Part shown: one piece after another, positions 33,996 through 43,658 of the stretch
Numbering within the stretch: the first letter of the stretch is position 1
Layout of the letters: every line of letters begins with the position of its first letter
NCBI GenBank assembly: GCA_025449935.1
Contig: JANWIJ010000084.1
Coordinates: forward strand, 1-43,658
Direction of reading: 5' to 3'
DNA length: 43,658 nucleotides
Source: Chitinophagaceae bacterium
Lineage (GTDB): Bacteria; Bacteroidota; Bacteroidia; Chitinophagales; Chitinophagaceae
Translations under genes and position numbers: made by a program
The notes under the pieces: generated by a model
Told to the model about the DNA's origin: nothing
What the model saw: only the letters and a program-made list of their open reading frames with translations
Databases searched by the model: none

Positions 33996-35336
33996 TTAGC
34001 TTTTCTTCAACGGAAGATCCAGCGTGAACGTACTTCCTTTACCCAGGGTGCTTTCTGCTTTGATATCGCCATCATGTGCTTCTACCATGGTTTTCACATA
34101 ACTTAATCCGAGTCCAAAGCCTTTAACATTGTGTACATTCCCGGTATGCGCCCGGTAGAAACGTTCAAAAATTCTTTTAACCGTATCCCTGTTCATGCCA
34201 ATGCCATTATCCTCGATCCGCATCGTAAAGTTTTTACCATTGGACAGGGTGGTTAACTTAATGACCGGCGGTGTGTTGTCCCGGGCATATTTTACCGCAT
34301 TGTCCACCAGGTTATTGACCAGGTTGGAGAAATGGACTTCATCGGCATTGATCAGGTCATTGGAGGCGTTCAGCGCCAGCTCTACTTTTCCCTTTTTATC
34401 CTCGAGTTGCAGGATAAAATTATCAACGACATCCTGTATCACTTCGTGTACATGCAGTGGTTTCAGGTTCAGGTCCACTTCCTGTTTTTCGAGCTGTGAT
34501 GCCTTCAGAATTGTTTCCACCTGCCGGTTCATCCGCTGGTTTTCTTCTTTGATGATACTGCTGAAATAACCCATTTTTTCGCGGTCCTGTATCACTTTTT
34601 CATTCCGCATCGCATCCACGGCAAGTGAAATAGTGGCAATGGGTGTTTTGAACTCATGCGTCATGTTGTTGATAAAATCATTCTTGATCTCTCCCAGTTT
34701 TTTCTGGCGCAACATGGTACGGAGTGTGAGGTAAAAGGCCGCCAGGATAATCATGGTGAAAAAAATGGACGTGGCAATCCGCCAGCGGAGAGATTTCAAT
34801 ACAAAACCTTTTATATTGGGTATAACGACAAAGAGGGCTTCGTCCACGCTGAGGTTCTCACCGGCTGTACCACCCAGCGCTTCCAGTCCCCAGTTATAGG
34901 TAAAGTTCCCGGTAGTGTCTTCGAAATAAAAGTTGCTGAAGTTTGCTGATGTGTTCTCAAAAACCGCATTCCCCGCTTTGTCAAAAGAAGCAATCCCAAA
35001 TTCAAACCGGATGTCTTTAAGGTTGTTCTTCAAAAAAGCTTTTTCAAATTTCTTCCTGACATCTTCCGTTTCAACGCGCTTGCCGATTGTGACCGGCTTA
35101 AATATATCCAGTGTAAAATTTTCGGTCAGGAAATTTCCTTTATTACCTCCCGCTGCATAACTGCCTTTGTGATGGGCCAGTTCATTTCCTACCAGTTTCG
35201 TGGTCTCTTCAACACTATGTTTGATCTGTTCTTCCCGTAACAGCACCATGTTCTTAATCCAGGACACCTGGATAACAATAATGCCTATCAGCGAAAGACT
35301 TATGAGGATGATAATTATGGTAAAAATTCGTTTCAC
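33996..35336 (-). CDS. Membrane sensor histidine kinase
   Basis: A 446-residue two-component kinase. Membrane segments are at ~4-26 (IFTIIIILISLSLIGIIVIQV) and ~195-215 (ATSIFFTMIILAAFYLTL), enclosing an extracytoplasmic sensor region of ~165 residues with no recognised domain. Next comes HisKA with the phosphorylated His227 in MTHEFKTPIATI, then the ATPase with NLVDNAVKYA (N box), IEDNGIGMN (G1), FERFYRAHTG and GFGLGLSYVK (G2). No HAMP domain is evident. The start is GTG, with an in-frame TAA directly before it. No response regulator gene is adjacent, so its partner lies elsewhere. Confidence 0.93.
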   Translation of the reverse strand: MKRIFTIIIILISLSLIGIIVIQVSWIKNMVLLREEQIKHSVEETTKLVGNELAHHKGSYAAGGNKGNFLTENFTLDIFKPVTIGKRVETEDVRKKFEKAFLKNNLKDIRFEFGIASFDKAGNAVFENTSANFSNFYFEDTTGNFTYNWGLEALGGTAGENLSVDEALFVVIPNIKGFVLKSLRWRIATSIFFTMIILAAFYLTLRTMLRQKKLGEIKNDFINNMTHEFKTPIATISLAVDAMRNEKVIQDREKMGYFSSIIKEENQRMNRQVETILKASQLEKQEVDLNLKPLHVHEVIQDVVDNFILQLEDKKGKVELALNASNDLINADEVHFSNLVNNLVDNAVKYARDNTPPVIKLTTLSNGKNFTMRIEDNGIGMNRDTVKRIFERFYRAHTGNVHNVKGFGLGLSYVKTMVEAHDGDIKAESTLGKGSTFTLDLPLKKS

Positions 35337-35391
35337 TTATTCCCTGATTGCGGCGTAAGATAAAGGGTTTTTTGTAACCTCCGTAATCCTG

Positions 35392-35399
35392 CAAAAGTA
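35392..35399 (-). promoter_or_regulatory. Possible -7 element of the sensor kinase gene
   Basis: On the minus strand TACTTTTG matches TAnnTTTG exactly, 55 bases before the GTG start at 35336. No TTTG is found at the usual upstream spacing, so support is partial. Confidence 0.4.
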
Positions 35400-35559
35400 C
35401 ACTTCCCTCAGCGTGGTATATCCCCCGGACAGGGTATGAACAGGTATTTTAACGGGGATTTAGAAACTTATCAATCATGTTTCCGGCAAACACCCAGCTT
35501 TACACCAGGCGGATAGAAAAAGTAGTTTACTAAAAAAGATTTTTGGACTAAATTGAAGT

Positions 35560-36111
35560 ATGATTGATCCGGCGCCGGGCATATTGCTGATTGCGGATCC
35601 TTTCCTGAAGGATCCGAATTTCCTGCGGACTGTTGTTTTTTTATGTGAACACAAAGAGGAAGGCAGTTTCGGATTTGTATTAAACCGGCAATATGAAAAT
35701 ACGCTGGACGAACTGATCCCGGAACTGGAAGGTCATCCATTGCCGGTTTATTACGGGGGGCCGGTTCAACTGGACTCCATTCATTTTTTACATCAATACC
35801 CGGATGAAATTCCCGGCAGCCAGGAAGTAGCAAAAGGAATTTACTGGGGTGGCGATTTTGAGGCCGTGGTGAATATGATAAAAAACGAGCATATAGATAC
35901 CAGCAAGATCCGGTTCTATGTTGGGTATTCCGGGTGGAACGAAGGACAACTTTCCGCGGAAATGGGTGAAAAAACATGGCTCACGGTAAAAGCCACCCGC
36001 CAATTGATCTTCCACAAAAACTATGAGGAAATCTGGAAAGATTCGCTTAAACACCTGGGTGGGGATTACGAGATTATGGTAAACTTCCCGATTGATCCGC
36101 AACTGAATTAA
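35560..36111 (+). CDS. yqgE: YqgE/AlgH family protein
   Basis: A 183-residue cytoplasmic protein of the DUF179 family. The hallmark blocks are PGILLIADPFLKDPNFLRTVVFLCEH, GSFGFVLNR, VYYGGPVQLDSIHFLH, IRFYVGYSGWNEGQL and a C-terminal domain ending in YEIMVNFPIDPQLN. Its biochemical role is not settled. It stands alone and converges on the atpDC unit; its stop codon overlaps the T-tract of the atpC terminator on the opposite strand. Confidence 0.93.
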   Translation: MIDPAPGILLIADPFLKDPNFLRTVVFLCEHKEEGSFGFVLNRQYENTLDELIPELEGHPLPVYYGGPVQLDSIHFLHQYPDEIPGSQEVAKGIYWGGDFEAVVNMIKNEHIDTSKIRFYVGYSGWNEGQLSAEMGEKTWLTVKATRQLIFHKNYEEIWKDSLKHLGGDYEIMVNFPIDPQLN

Positions 36112-36139
36112 AAAACCCTCCCGGCGAACCGAAAGGGTT
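36110..36139 (-). terminator. Intrinsic terminator of atpD-atpC
   Basis: On the minus strand AACCCT, an inner CGG-TTCG-CCG tetraloop helix and AGGGTT are followed by six Ts (plus-strand A-run 36110-36115). It lies 45 bases after the atpC stop codon and is well formed. Confidence 0.75.
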
Positions 36140-36184
36140 AAACGTGTTTTCACAATCCCGGATGGGGCTGGTTTTTCCAGTTTC

Positions 36185-36442
36185 TTATTCGACGGGGATT
36201 GCTCCCTCTACTAATACGGTTACCTTATTGTTAAGCACTTCAACAAATCCGCCCTGGATGTCAAAAAAGACAAAATGATTTTGCTTATCCTTTAATACTT
36301 TTAAACGTCCTGCTTTCAGCGCACTGATCAGCGGGGCATGTTTTTCAAGAACCTCGAAGGAGCCACTGATGCCGGGCATCTGCACACCATAGACTTCGCC
36401 GCTGTATAATTTTTTTTCAGGAGTCAGAATCTCTAAATTCAT
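36185..36442 (-). CDS. atpC: F1Fo ATP synthase epsilon subunit, short form
   Basis: An 85-residue protein covering only the N-terminal beta-sandwich of epsilon: LEILTPEKKLYSGEVYGVQMPG, then FEVLEKHAPLISALKAG and QGGFVEVLNNKVTVLVEGA. The C-terminal helical hairpin found in ~135-residue homologues, which inhibits the enzyme, is absent. The stop is genuine and followed by a terminator, so this is a native short form and not a truncation by damage. It lies 90 bases after atpD on the same strand. It forms part of the central stalk. Confidence 0.93.
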   Translation of the reverse strand: MNLEILTPEKKLYSGEVYGVQMPGISGSFEVLEKHAPLISALKAGRLKVLKDKQNHFVFFDIQGGFVEVLNNKVTVLVEGAIPVE

Positions 36443-36532
36443 AAATAAAAATTTGAAAATGAGAAAATGCGGGATGTGAAAATAATTCCATCAGAAAAAC
36501 ACATCTTCACATTTATCGCCCGGACACATTCA

Positions 36533-38152
<1,620 letters not shown>

Positions 38153-38198
38153 TTAGGAAGTCGGGAAGTGGTTTTTTTAGCCCCTGTAAAAACGAATT

Positions 38199-38843
38199 TC
38201 AACGTTGGCCCGGAACGAGGTAATAATCGTTTTCAGACCGGCGATGGTGCTGGTATACTTCCCGGGGGAAAAGAAGGATGTAACCTTCATCCTGGTAAGA
38301 CCGGAGTATTATATGAGAGTCTCCAAAATTTCGTTCAATAAAAATTAAGTTTCTGTTTTGCCTGGGCAGGGCATCCACCGGTGCATTGCCGTTTTCATAA
38401 ATTCCGTCTTCATATATCCTGAGGTCATCAATGATAAATACATCTGAAAAGGAAGAGCGGGTGTTTTTGATGATTTCCATTTCTTTTTGCAGCGGAAGCC
38501 TGAGGTCCTCATCCCCTTCCGTATCATACGCTTTCAGGCCCTCATCCGCTCCGGGGAAATGGGCATCCAGCCAAAAAATACAATTACCTGCGAATTGAGG
38601 TAACTCCTTTGCTAAAACAGCGGCGCTATCTCCTTCGATAATTTCAATCATGCCATATGCGCTGAATCTTTTTTTAGCTTCGGCCGCTATGCCGGGAATT
38701 ATCTCTACTGACAGAATTTTTGTAAAGGCGGCCTGGCGGGCATATTCCACCCCATCTCCTTTCCAGGTGCCGGTCTCCACAAAAAATGGTGTGTGATAGT
38801 CTTTTGTTATCCTGTTCAAATCAAACCTGCGGATTGAACCCAT
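38199..38843 (-). CDS. Class I SAM-dependent methyltransferase-like protein
   Basis: A 214-residue protein. It has a SAM-site-like start FFVETGTWKGDGVEYA, an acidic residue at the end of the second strand in ILSVEIIPG, EGDSAAVLAKELP, then NCIFWLDAHFPG and VFIIDDLRIYEDG, the kind of Asp-Ala-His and Asp-Asp motifs seen in CmcI/TylF-like sugar or small-molecule O-methyltransferases. The substrate is unknown. Its ATG overlaps the stop codon of the preceding methyltransferase (TAATG), so the two are translationally coupled. It is the last gene of a three-gene glycan-type run. Confidence 0.75.
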   Translation of the reverse strand: MGSIRRFDLNRITKDYHTPFFVETGTWKGDGVEYARQAAFTKILSVEIIPGIAAEAKKRFSAYGMIEIIEGDSAAVLAKELPQFAGNCIFWLDAHFPGADEGLKAYDTEGDEDLRLPLQKEMEIIKNTRSSFSDVFIIDDLRIYEDGIYENGNAPVDALPRQNRNLIFIERNFGDSHIILRSYQDEGYILLFPREVYQHHRRSENDYYLVPGQR

Positions 38844-39694
38844 TACGGCTTATTAAAATAATGATACAAATTGCTTTTCTTCTTTTTCCGGATAATTAAC
38901 CCGATAGAAGTTACTACAAATTCATCCAATTGTAATTTGAGATGAATTTTTTGCTGGTGCGGAACAAAATCCACCATAAAATCTTCCGGAAGACCCCCCA
39001 GTGAATAATCGGTTTTCTCTACATAATGCCCCTTTTTTTGGAGTTGCCGGATAATTTGTTCAATATCCCTTTGCCGGAAGATAACCGTATCTCCTTCCGC
39101 CGTTGTTTCACTGTCGGAGGAAATATTGTATTCGGTGGTATGGACAGCCCATCCTCCAGGTTTCAATGTTTCCAGCTGGTTTTGGAGGAAGGTCATTCCT
39201 TTTTCAATCGACCCAAGGTGTTCGAAAGAACAACTGGACCAGTTAAAATCATAATTCCTGATATCGCGTGGTATGTTGTTCATGTCAACAGCCCGGTAAC
39301 TGACATGTTTTTTCAGCGTTGCTTCATCACACAAGCCCCGCTTGTTCAATGATTCTATGCCGAAGCATAGCTGGTTTGCATCGGTCCAGCCCATCTGTTG
39401 CCCCTGTTCCGGAAAAATATCTGTAGCAAGGATATCACATCCATAATTAGCAAACACCGAGGGTCCCGGCTCGCTCCCTGCCGCAAAGACCAGTCCTTTT
39501 TTTCCAGGAGCGATGCATCCTCTTTCCCATAATGCCTGCATCACGTAAACAAATTCCCACTGTTTGCGATGATACCTGCATTCTTCCTTCATTTCGGCAC
39601 ACCAGCGCTTGTACCAGGCAGCCTGAACATCTCTGGCTTTACACAATTCAGATTTTCTTTTTTCCTCCTGGTCCTTTTCTGCCGGTGATCTCAT
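38843..39694 (-). CDS. SAM-dependent methyltransferase
   Basis: A 283-residue protein. A charged N-terminal stretch (DQEEKRKSELCKARDVQAAW) precedes a methyltransferase core with GLVFAAGSEPGPSVFANYGCDILATDIF (motif I plus the acidic strand end), YDFNWSSCSFEHLGSIEKGMTFL (post I/motif II region) and LKPGGWAVHTTEYN. The C-terminal part (FMVDFVPHQQKIHLKLQL) is not recognised. The substrate is probably a glycan or glycolipid, inferred only from neighbours: a glycosyltransferase gene ends nine bases upstream and another methyltransferase overlaps downstream. Confidence 0.82.
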   Translation of the reverse strand: MRSPAEKDQEEKRKSELCKARDVQAAWYKRWCAEMKEECRYHRKQWEFVYVMQALWERGCIAPGKKGLVFAAGSEPGPSVFANYGCDILATDIFPEQGQQMGWTDANQLCFGIESLNKRGLCDEATLKKHVSYRAVDMNNIPRDIRNYDFNWSSCSFEHLGSIEKGMTFLQNQLETLKPGGWAVHTTEYNISSDSETTAEGDTVIFRQRDIEQIIRQLQKKGHYVEKTDYSLGGLPEDFMVDFVPHQQKIHLKLQLDEFVVTSIGLIIRKKKKSNLYHYFNKP

Positions 39695-39703
39695 GATGTT
39701 TAA

Positions 39704-40780
39704 TTAATAAAGCGATTGGTAGACTTCCAGGTATTGCTTTGCCTTTTCATTCCAGTCAAACCGCATACCTCTTTCCCTGATTCGTTGCGCCATTTGTTCT
39801 TTTTCATACCGCCTCAATCCTTCAGCAAAAACCTGCTGCATATGCCGCTCTTCAAAGGAAGAAAAATAAAAGGCGGAATCACCACCAATTTCAGGCAGGG
39901 ATGTCAAAGCAGACAGGAACAAAGGTTTGCCAAATTGCATGACTTCCACGACGGGTGCGCCAAATCCCTCCGCCAGGGAAGGATGAACAAAAGCAAGGCA
40001 GTTTTTAAAATACCAGGCTTTTTCACTTTCCGATACCGGGCCAACGATATGAAGCCTGTCCTTCACACCCCTGGTGGCGGCTTCCTGGTTAATTCTTTCA
40101 ATATAATCCGGCTCGTCGAGTCTTCCTGCCACAACAAGTTCCACTTCTTCATTCTCAAGCAGGGGTAACAGCACATGATAATTTTTTTTAGTATTTACAT
40201 AACCCATTCCGAAAAGAAAGGGCCGTGAAGGCCTGTACGAAATTCCGTTCAGGCAGGGTTCATGCACTTTATGCGAGCCATTGTGAATCACATGCACGGG
40301 CCGGTTACCTACCTCGCAGTTGTGCAATACATCCCTTTTGCAAAATTCAGAAATGCATACGACCGCATCACTTTTATCAATTAACGCCTGGGTTTTGGCC
40401 AGGCTTCTTTGCTGTTCTTCCAGGGGTTTTCCCTCGTGTAAGGGGTTAAGATCGTGAATGGTCAGCAAAATTTTAATCCGGGGAAATTTTTTTTTATCGG
40501 GAAGGATGCGGCCAGATTGAAAAGGCGCATGCCAGATATCACATCGCTTCAAAAAAGGATTGAAAAAATTCCAGAACCGTGGTTTTTCAACAATAATTTT
40601 TGACCGGGAGCCGAATGTTCCTGCTTCCGACGGGGGAACATAAAACGAAATGGACCCCGTATTATCTTCTTCCAGGAGTTTTTGCACATATTGTCCGAGA
40701 TTCAGGCAATAGTGATACAATCCCGAATGGGGATGCTTCATCAAATCACAGTCAAGGATAATCCTTTTCTTCAAAACCAT
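39704..40780 (-). CDS. Glycosyltransferase, GT4 family (copy A)
   Basis: A 358-residue GT-B fold glycosyltransferase. Residues ~155-180 hold VVCISEFCKRDVLHNC and VHVIHNGSHKV. The C-terminal domain has RPFLFGMGYVNTKKNYHVLLPLL, the sugar-nucleotide region HIVGPVSESEKAWYFKNCLAFVHPSLAEGFGAPVVEVMQFGKPLFLS with the E-x7-E motif, and SLPEIGGDSAFYF. It is closely similar along its length to the divergent gene at 41022 (copy B). The sugar donor and acceptor are unknown. It leads a minus-strand run with two methyltransferase genes. Confidence 0.92.
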   Translation of the reverse strand: MVLKKRIILDCDLMKHPHSGLYHYCLNLGQYVQKLLEEDNTGSISFYVPPSEAGTFGSRSKIIVEKPRFWNFFNPFLKRCDIWHAPFQSGRILPDKKKFPRIKILLTIHDLNPLHEGKPLEEQQRSLAKTQALIDKSDAVVCISEFCKRDVLHNCEVGNRPVHVIHNGSHKVHEPCLNGISYRPSRPFLFGMGYVNTKKNYHVLLPLLENEEVELVVAGRLDEPDYIERINQEAATRGVKDRLHIVGPVSESEKAWYFKNCLAFVHPSLAEGFGAPVVEVMQFGKPLFLSALTSLPEIGGDSAFYFSSFEERHMQQVFAEGLRRYEKEQMAQRIRERGMRFDWNEKAKQYLEVYQSLY

Positions 40781-41021
40781 GTCTTGCGGTAGTTTAAAAT
40801 CCCGCTCCCTGTGTACGCACCGGTCGTCAACTTGTAATCTCTCCCCTTGCTTATATAAAAATTATGCCTTTGTAAGGTAGTTCATGTTACATCCTGGGCA
40901 CTGATGTTTACAAACCTCCTGACTGATTCTCATCAGCTTTTACGGATCAGGCAACCTCTAAATTGCCATGCACTTGTATGGTTGTTGGAAGATCCTGACT
41001 AAACCAGGTTAAACAGGACTG

Positions 41022-42080
41022 ATGCACAAAATTATCTTTGATTGTGAACGAATGAAGTACCCGGATACGGGTCTCTACCATTATTGCCGGAACCTGGGGA
41101 AATACCTGGAAAAAAATCTTGCCCTGCACGAGGAACAGTTATTTTTTTATTCTCCCCCCGGGCAACAGCACTGGTCCTATGATAACCATAATCACATAAC
41201 CCAAAACCCGTTACATAAATTTGTTTTACCGGCATTCAAATCATATGATATCTGGCATGCCACCTACCAGAATACACATTATATGCCCCGACTGAATAAA
41301 AAAATTAAAGTAGTACTTTCTGTTCATGACCTGAATTTCTTATACGACGAAAACAAATCTCCCGGGAAAAAACAAAAATACGTACGGTACCTCCAGCAGC
41401 TTATAAACCGGGCCGATGCCCTGGTGTGTATATCTGAGTTCAGTAAAAAAGATGTGCTGCAGTACTGCGATATTAAGAACAAGCCATTGTATGTCATTCA
41501 TAATGGCACTAACCTGCTGGTAGAACCGGCGCTGAACTTAAAATCCTATAAACCCCAAAAGCCTTTTTTATTTTCTATTGGTGTTATCAACCGCAAGAAG
41601 AATTACCATGTACTCCTTCCTCTGTTGAAAAATAACCGGATGGAACTACTGATCGCCGGAAAACCTGATGACCAGCAATACCTGTCCTTTATGGAAGAAC
41701 AGTCCCGGGAGCTCGGTGTGGAAAAGAATGTTCACCTGCTGGGGCGGGTAACAGAAAAGGAGAAATCATGGTACTTTAATCATTGCCGGGCTTTTGCGTT
41801 CCCGTCCATTTCAGAAGGATTTGGTTTGCCGGTAGCCGAAGCAATGAGTTGCGGGAAGCCTCTTTTTCTTTCGGATAAAACGGCTTTGCCCGAGATCGGC
41901 GGGGATGTTTCATTTTATTTTAAAGATTTCCATCCCGATCATATGGAAGAGGTTTTTCAACGCGGAATGAAATTATATAATGCAAATGGTTTGAGATATA
42001 AAATCATAGAATACGGCCACGGTTTCTGCTGGCATAAATCAGCCAGGAAGTACCTGGAAGTATACCGTTCTTTATATTAA
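41022..42080 (+). CDS. Glycosyltransferase, GT4 family (copy B)
   Basis: A 352-residue paralogue of copy A. Shared blocks include GLYHYCRNLGKYLE (GLYHYCLNLGQYVQ in A), ALVCISEFSKKDVLQYC, LYVIHNGTNLL, KKNYHVLLPLLKN, HLLGRVTEKEKSWYFNHCRAFAFPSISEGFGLPVAEAMSCGKPLFLSDKTALPEIGGDVSFYF, with the E-x7-E motif. It is transcribed away from copy A across a 241-base gap and is followed, 20 bases on, by the exporter gene. Likely a surface glycan enzyme; donor and acceptor unknown. Confidence 0.92.
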   Translation: MHKIIFDCERMKYPDTGLYHYCRNLGKYLEKNLALHEEQLFFYSPPGQQHWSYDNHNHITQNPLHKFVLPAFKSYDIWHATYQNTHYMPRLNKKIKVVLSVHDLNFLYDENKSPGKKQKYVRYLQQLINRADALVCISEFSKKDVLQYCDIKNKPLYVIHNGTNLLVEPALNLKSYKPQKPFLFSIGVINRKKNYHVLLPLLKNNRMELLIAGKPDDQQYLSFMEEQSRELGVEKNVHLLGRVTEKEKSWYFNHCRAFAFPSISEGFGLPVAEAMSCGKPLFLSDKTALPEIGGDVSFYFKDFHPDHMEEVFQRGMKLYNANGLRYKIIEYGHGFCWHKSARKYLEVYRSLY

Positions 42081-42100
42081 AATAATATTGGCTTAAAGAA

Positions 42101-43658
42101 ATGAAAATTTACCGGCGTCTCCTGGCTTATGCACGGCCTTTTGGCAGGTTTGTGGTACCCTTTTTCTGTTTTACGATCCTCGCCGTTATATTCAGCGTAT
42201 TCCAGTTTGCCCTGATCATTCCGCTGCTCAATGTACTTTTTGATCATAACAGCGGCAAGGAATTAGTCGCAGCACCTTCTTTTTCCATATCCACTGGTTT
42301 TATAAAAGATATTTTTTATTACCAGGTATACCGGCTCAAATCGATGAACCCGGTATATGCCTTATACTTTATCACTTTTATCATTGTGCTGGCCGTCCTG
42401 CTGACAAATCTGTTCCGCTACCTGGCCCAGCGAACGCTGATCAATGCAAGAACCTTACTGGTAAAAAGAATCAGGGAGGCGTTGTTTGAAAAAATCAACC
42501 ACCTGCACATGGGTTTTTTTACAAAAGAACACAAAGGAGATCTTATTTCAAGAATGAACGCTGATGTGTTTGAAATTGAAGGAGTGGCCGCCAATTCGCT
42601 GGAAGTATTATTCAAAGAGCCGTCATTGATCATCGGTTATTTTATAGCCTTATTCTCCATTTCCCCGCAGCTGACCCTGTTTACCCTGATCATTATACCT
42701 GTTTCTGCCCTCGGCATCGCCACGGTTCAAAAAAAATTAAAAAGAGATGCGAAGGATGCCCAGGCTTCTATCGGTCGTTTACTCACCATCATAGATGAAA
42801 CTTTGACCGGTATGCGTATCATCCGTGCATTTAATGCCACAGGTTTTACGCTAAAAAAATTCAGCCGGGAAAATGATTTTTACCGCAATGCCAGTCTGCA
42901 GGGTTTCAAACGCCGGGAAATGGCACCTGCCTTTTCAGAGGCCGCTGGTGTGATGGTTGTGGCTGGTATATTACTCTATGGAGGGAGGTTGATTTTACAG
43001 AATGGACAACAGGCAACGGGCATGGAGGCGAGTGAATTTATTGCGTTCATCGCTATTTTTTCCCAGGTTTTGCGGCCTGCAAAAGCCATGGTAGTTGCCG
43101 GGGCTAATATTCAGCGGGGCCGGGGTGCGGGCGAACGAATTTTGGAAATTATTGATAAACCCATTGACGTAGCCGATAAACCGGATGCCGTTGACCTACC
43201 AGAATTCCGGCAGCAAATTGAATTCAGGAATGTGGATTTTGGCTACACACAGGTGCCCGTCCTGAAAAATGTGAGTTTCACCATCCGGAAAGGAAAAACA
43301 GTTGCGCTGGTCGGCGTCTCGGGAGTAGGCAAGTCGACGATTGCAGACCTGGTACCCAGGTTTTATGATGTGACCGGTGGTGCTGTCCTGGTTGACGGTA
43401 TCGCGGTAAAGGATTACAGGATGGAATCATTGCGAAGCCATATGAGTTTTGTTACACAGGAGACATTCCTGTTTAATGATACTATTTTTAATAATATCGC
43501 TATTGGCCGTCCCGATGCCACAGAAGAAGCTGTAAGGGAAGCGGCTACCATTGCAAACGCCCATGAGTTTATCATGCAGACAGAGGATGGGTACCAGACT
43601 TCTGTCGGCGACAGGGGCATCCGGCTGTCGGGGGGGCAACGGCAACGGCTTTGTATTG
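42101..43658 (+). CDS. MsbA-like ABC exporter (permease-ATPase fusion), partial at window end
   Basis: About 519 residues are visible from the ATG at 42101 to the end of the window. The membrane half has about six segments (e.g. FVVPFFCFTILAVIFSVFQFALIIPLL and LTLFTLIIIPVSALGIATV), with EHKGDLISRMNADVFEIEGV and TLTGMRIIRAFNA typical of type IV exporters. The ATPase half starts near residue 370, with Walker A GVSGVGKSTIADL, the Q loop FVTQETFLFNDTIFNNIAIG and the signature LSGGQRQR just before the edge; Walker B lies beyond it. Family members flip lipid A core or other lipid-linked molecules. Context (glycosyltransferases upstream) suggests a glycolipid, which is an inference. Confidence 0.93.
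   Translation, partial: MKIYRRLLAYARPFGRFVVPFFCFTILAVIFSVFQFALIIPLLNVLFDHNSGKELVAAPSFSISTGFIKDIFYYQVYRLKSMNPVYALYFITFIIVLAVLLTNLFRYLAQRTLINARTLLVKRIREALFEKINHLHMGFFTKEHKGDLISRMNADVFEIEGVAANSLEVLFKEPSLIIGYFIALFSISPQLTLFTLIIIPVSALGIATVQKKLKRDAKDAQASIGRLLTIIDETLTGMRIIRAFNATGFTLKKFSRENDFYRNASLQGFKRREMAPAFSEAAGVMVVAGILLYGGRLILQNGQQATGMEASEFIAFIAIFSQVLRPAKAMVVAGANIQRGRGAGERILEIIDKPIDVADKPDAVDLPEFRQQIEFRNVDFGYTQVPVLKNVSFTIRKGKTVALVGVSGVGKSTIADLVPRFYDVTGGAVLVDGIAVKDYRMESLRSHMSFVTQETFLFNDTIFNNIAIGRPDATEEAVREAATIANAHEFIMQTEDGYQTSVGDRGIRLSGGQRQRLCI

Overview
The window reads as chromosomal DNA of a Bacteroidota bacterium, most probably of the Chitinophagaceae or a close relative. Four things point there. 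The mur/fts cluster has the Bacteroidota order and has no murF or ddl. atpD-atpC stands as a separate unit with a very short epsilon subunit. MraY carries the large extracytoplasmic insertion. Several upstream regions carry promoters of the TTTG-N19-21-TAnnTTTG type, and most genes lack a clear Shine-Dalgarno sequence. The assignment rests on recognition of families and layout, not on a database search.

Layout. 1-4.6 kb: the 3' part of an AsmA-like protein gene and a secreted TPR-CHAT protein. 4.7-9.7 kb: a bifunctional hydroxyacyl-CoA dehydrogenase/enoyl-CoA hydratase, a REP-associated tyrosine transposase (RAYT) bracketed by mirror-image hairpins, two unrecognised small proteins (one secreted), and a metzincin-type zinc protease. 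9.7-13.4 kb: an SDR39U1 epimerase (minus), an ABC-2 ATPase/permease pair and a secreted HYR-domain protein. 13.5-14.7 kb: a RhlE-type DEAD-box helicase (minus) with a long leader.

15.1-32.0 kb is the core of the window: a 13-gene division and cell wall (dcw) cluster, all on the minus strand, read mraZ-rsmH-ftsL-ftsI-murE-mraY-murD-ftsW-murG-murC-ftsQ-ftsA-ftsZ. It starts at a promoter overlapped by three 10-bp-spaced GTG repeats, a likely MraZ operator, and ends at a strong intrinsic terminator after ftsZ. The genes supply Lipid II synthesis (MurE, MraY, MurD, MurG, MurC), the septal synthase pair (FtsW/FtsI) with the FtsQ/FtsL scaffold, and the Z-ring (FtsZ/FtsA). Several starts are GTG or TTG.

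32.3-36.1 kb: a DUF3052 protein, queA, a sensor kinase without a partner regulator in the window, and YqgE. 36.1-38.1 kb: atpD-atpC with its own promoter and a TTCG-loop terminator. 38.2-43.7 kb: a surface-glycan-type group with two closely similar, divergently transcribed GT4 glycosyltransferases, two methyltransferases and an MsbA-like exporter that runs off the window end.

I do not see a clearly undescribed multi-gene system. The observations most worth checking are the MraZ operator, the RAYT unit and its flanking hairpins, the exported CHAT protease, the metzincin without a signal peptide, and the inverted glycosyltransferase pair. No tRNA, rRNA or CRISPR array was seen.
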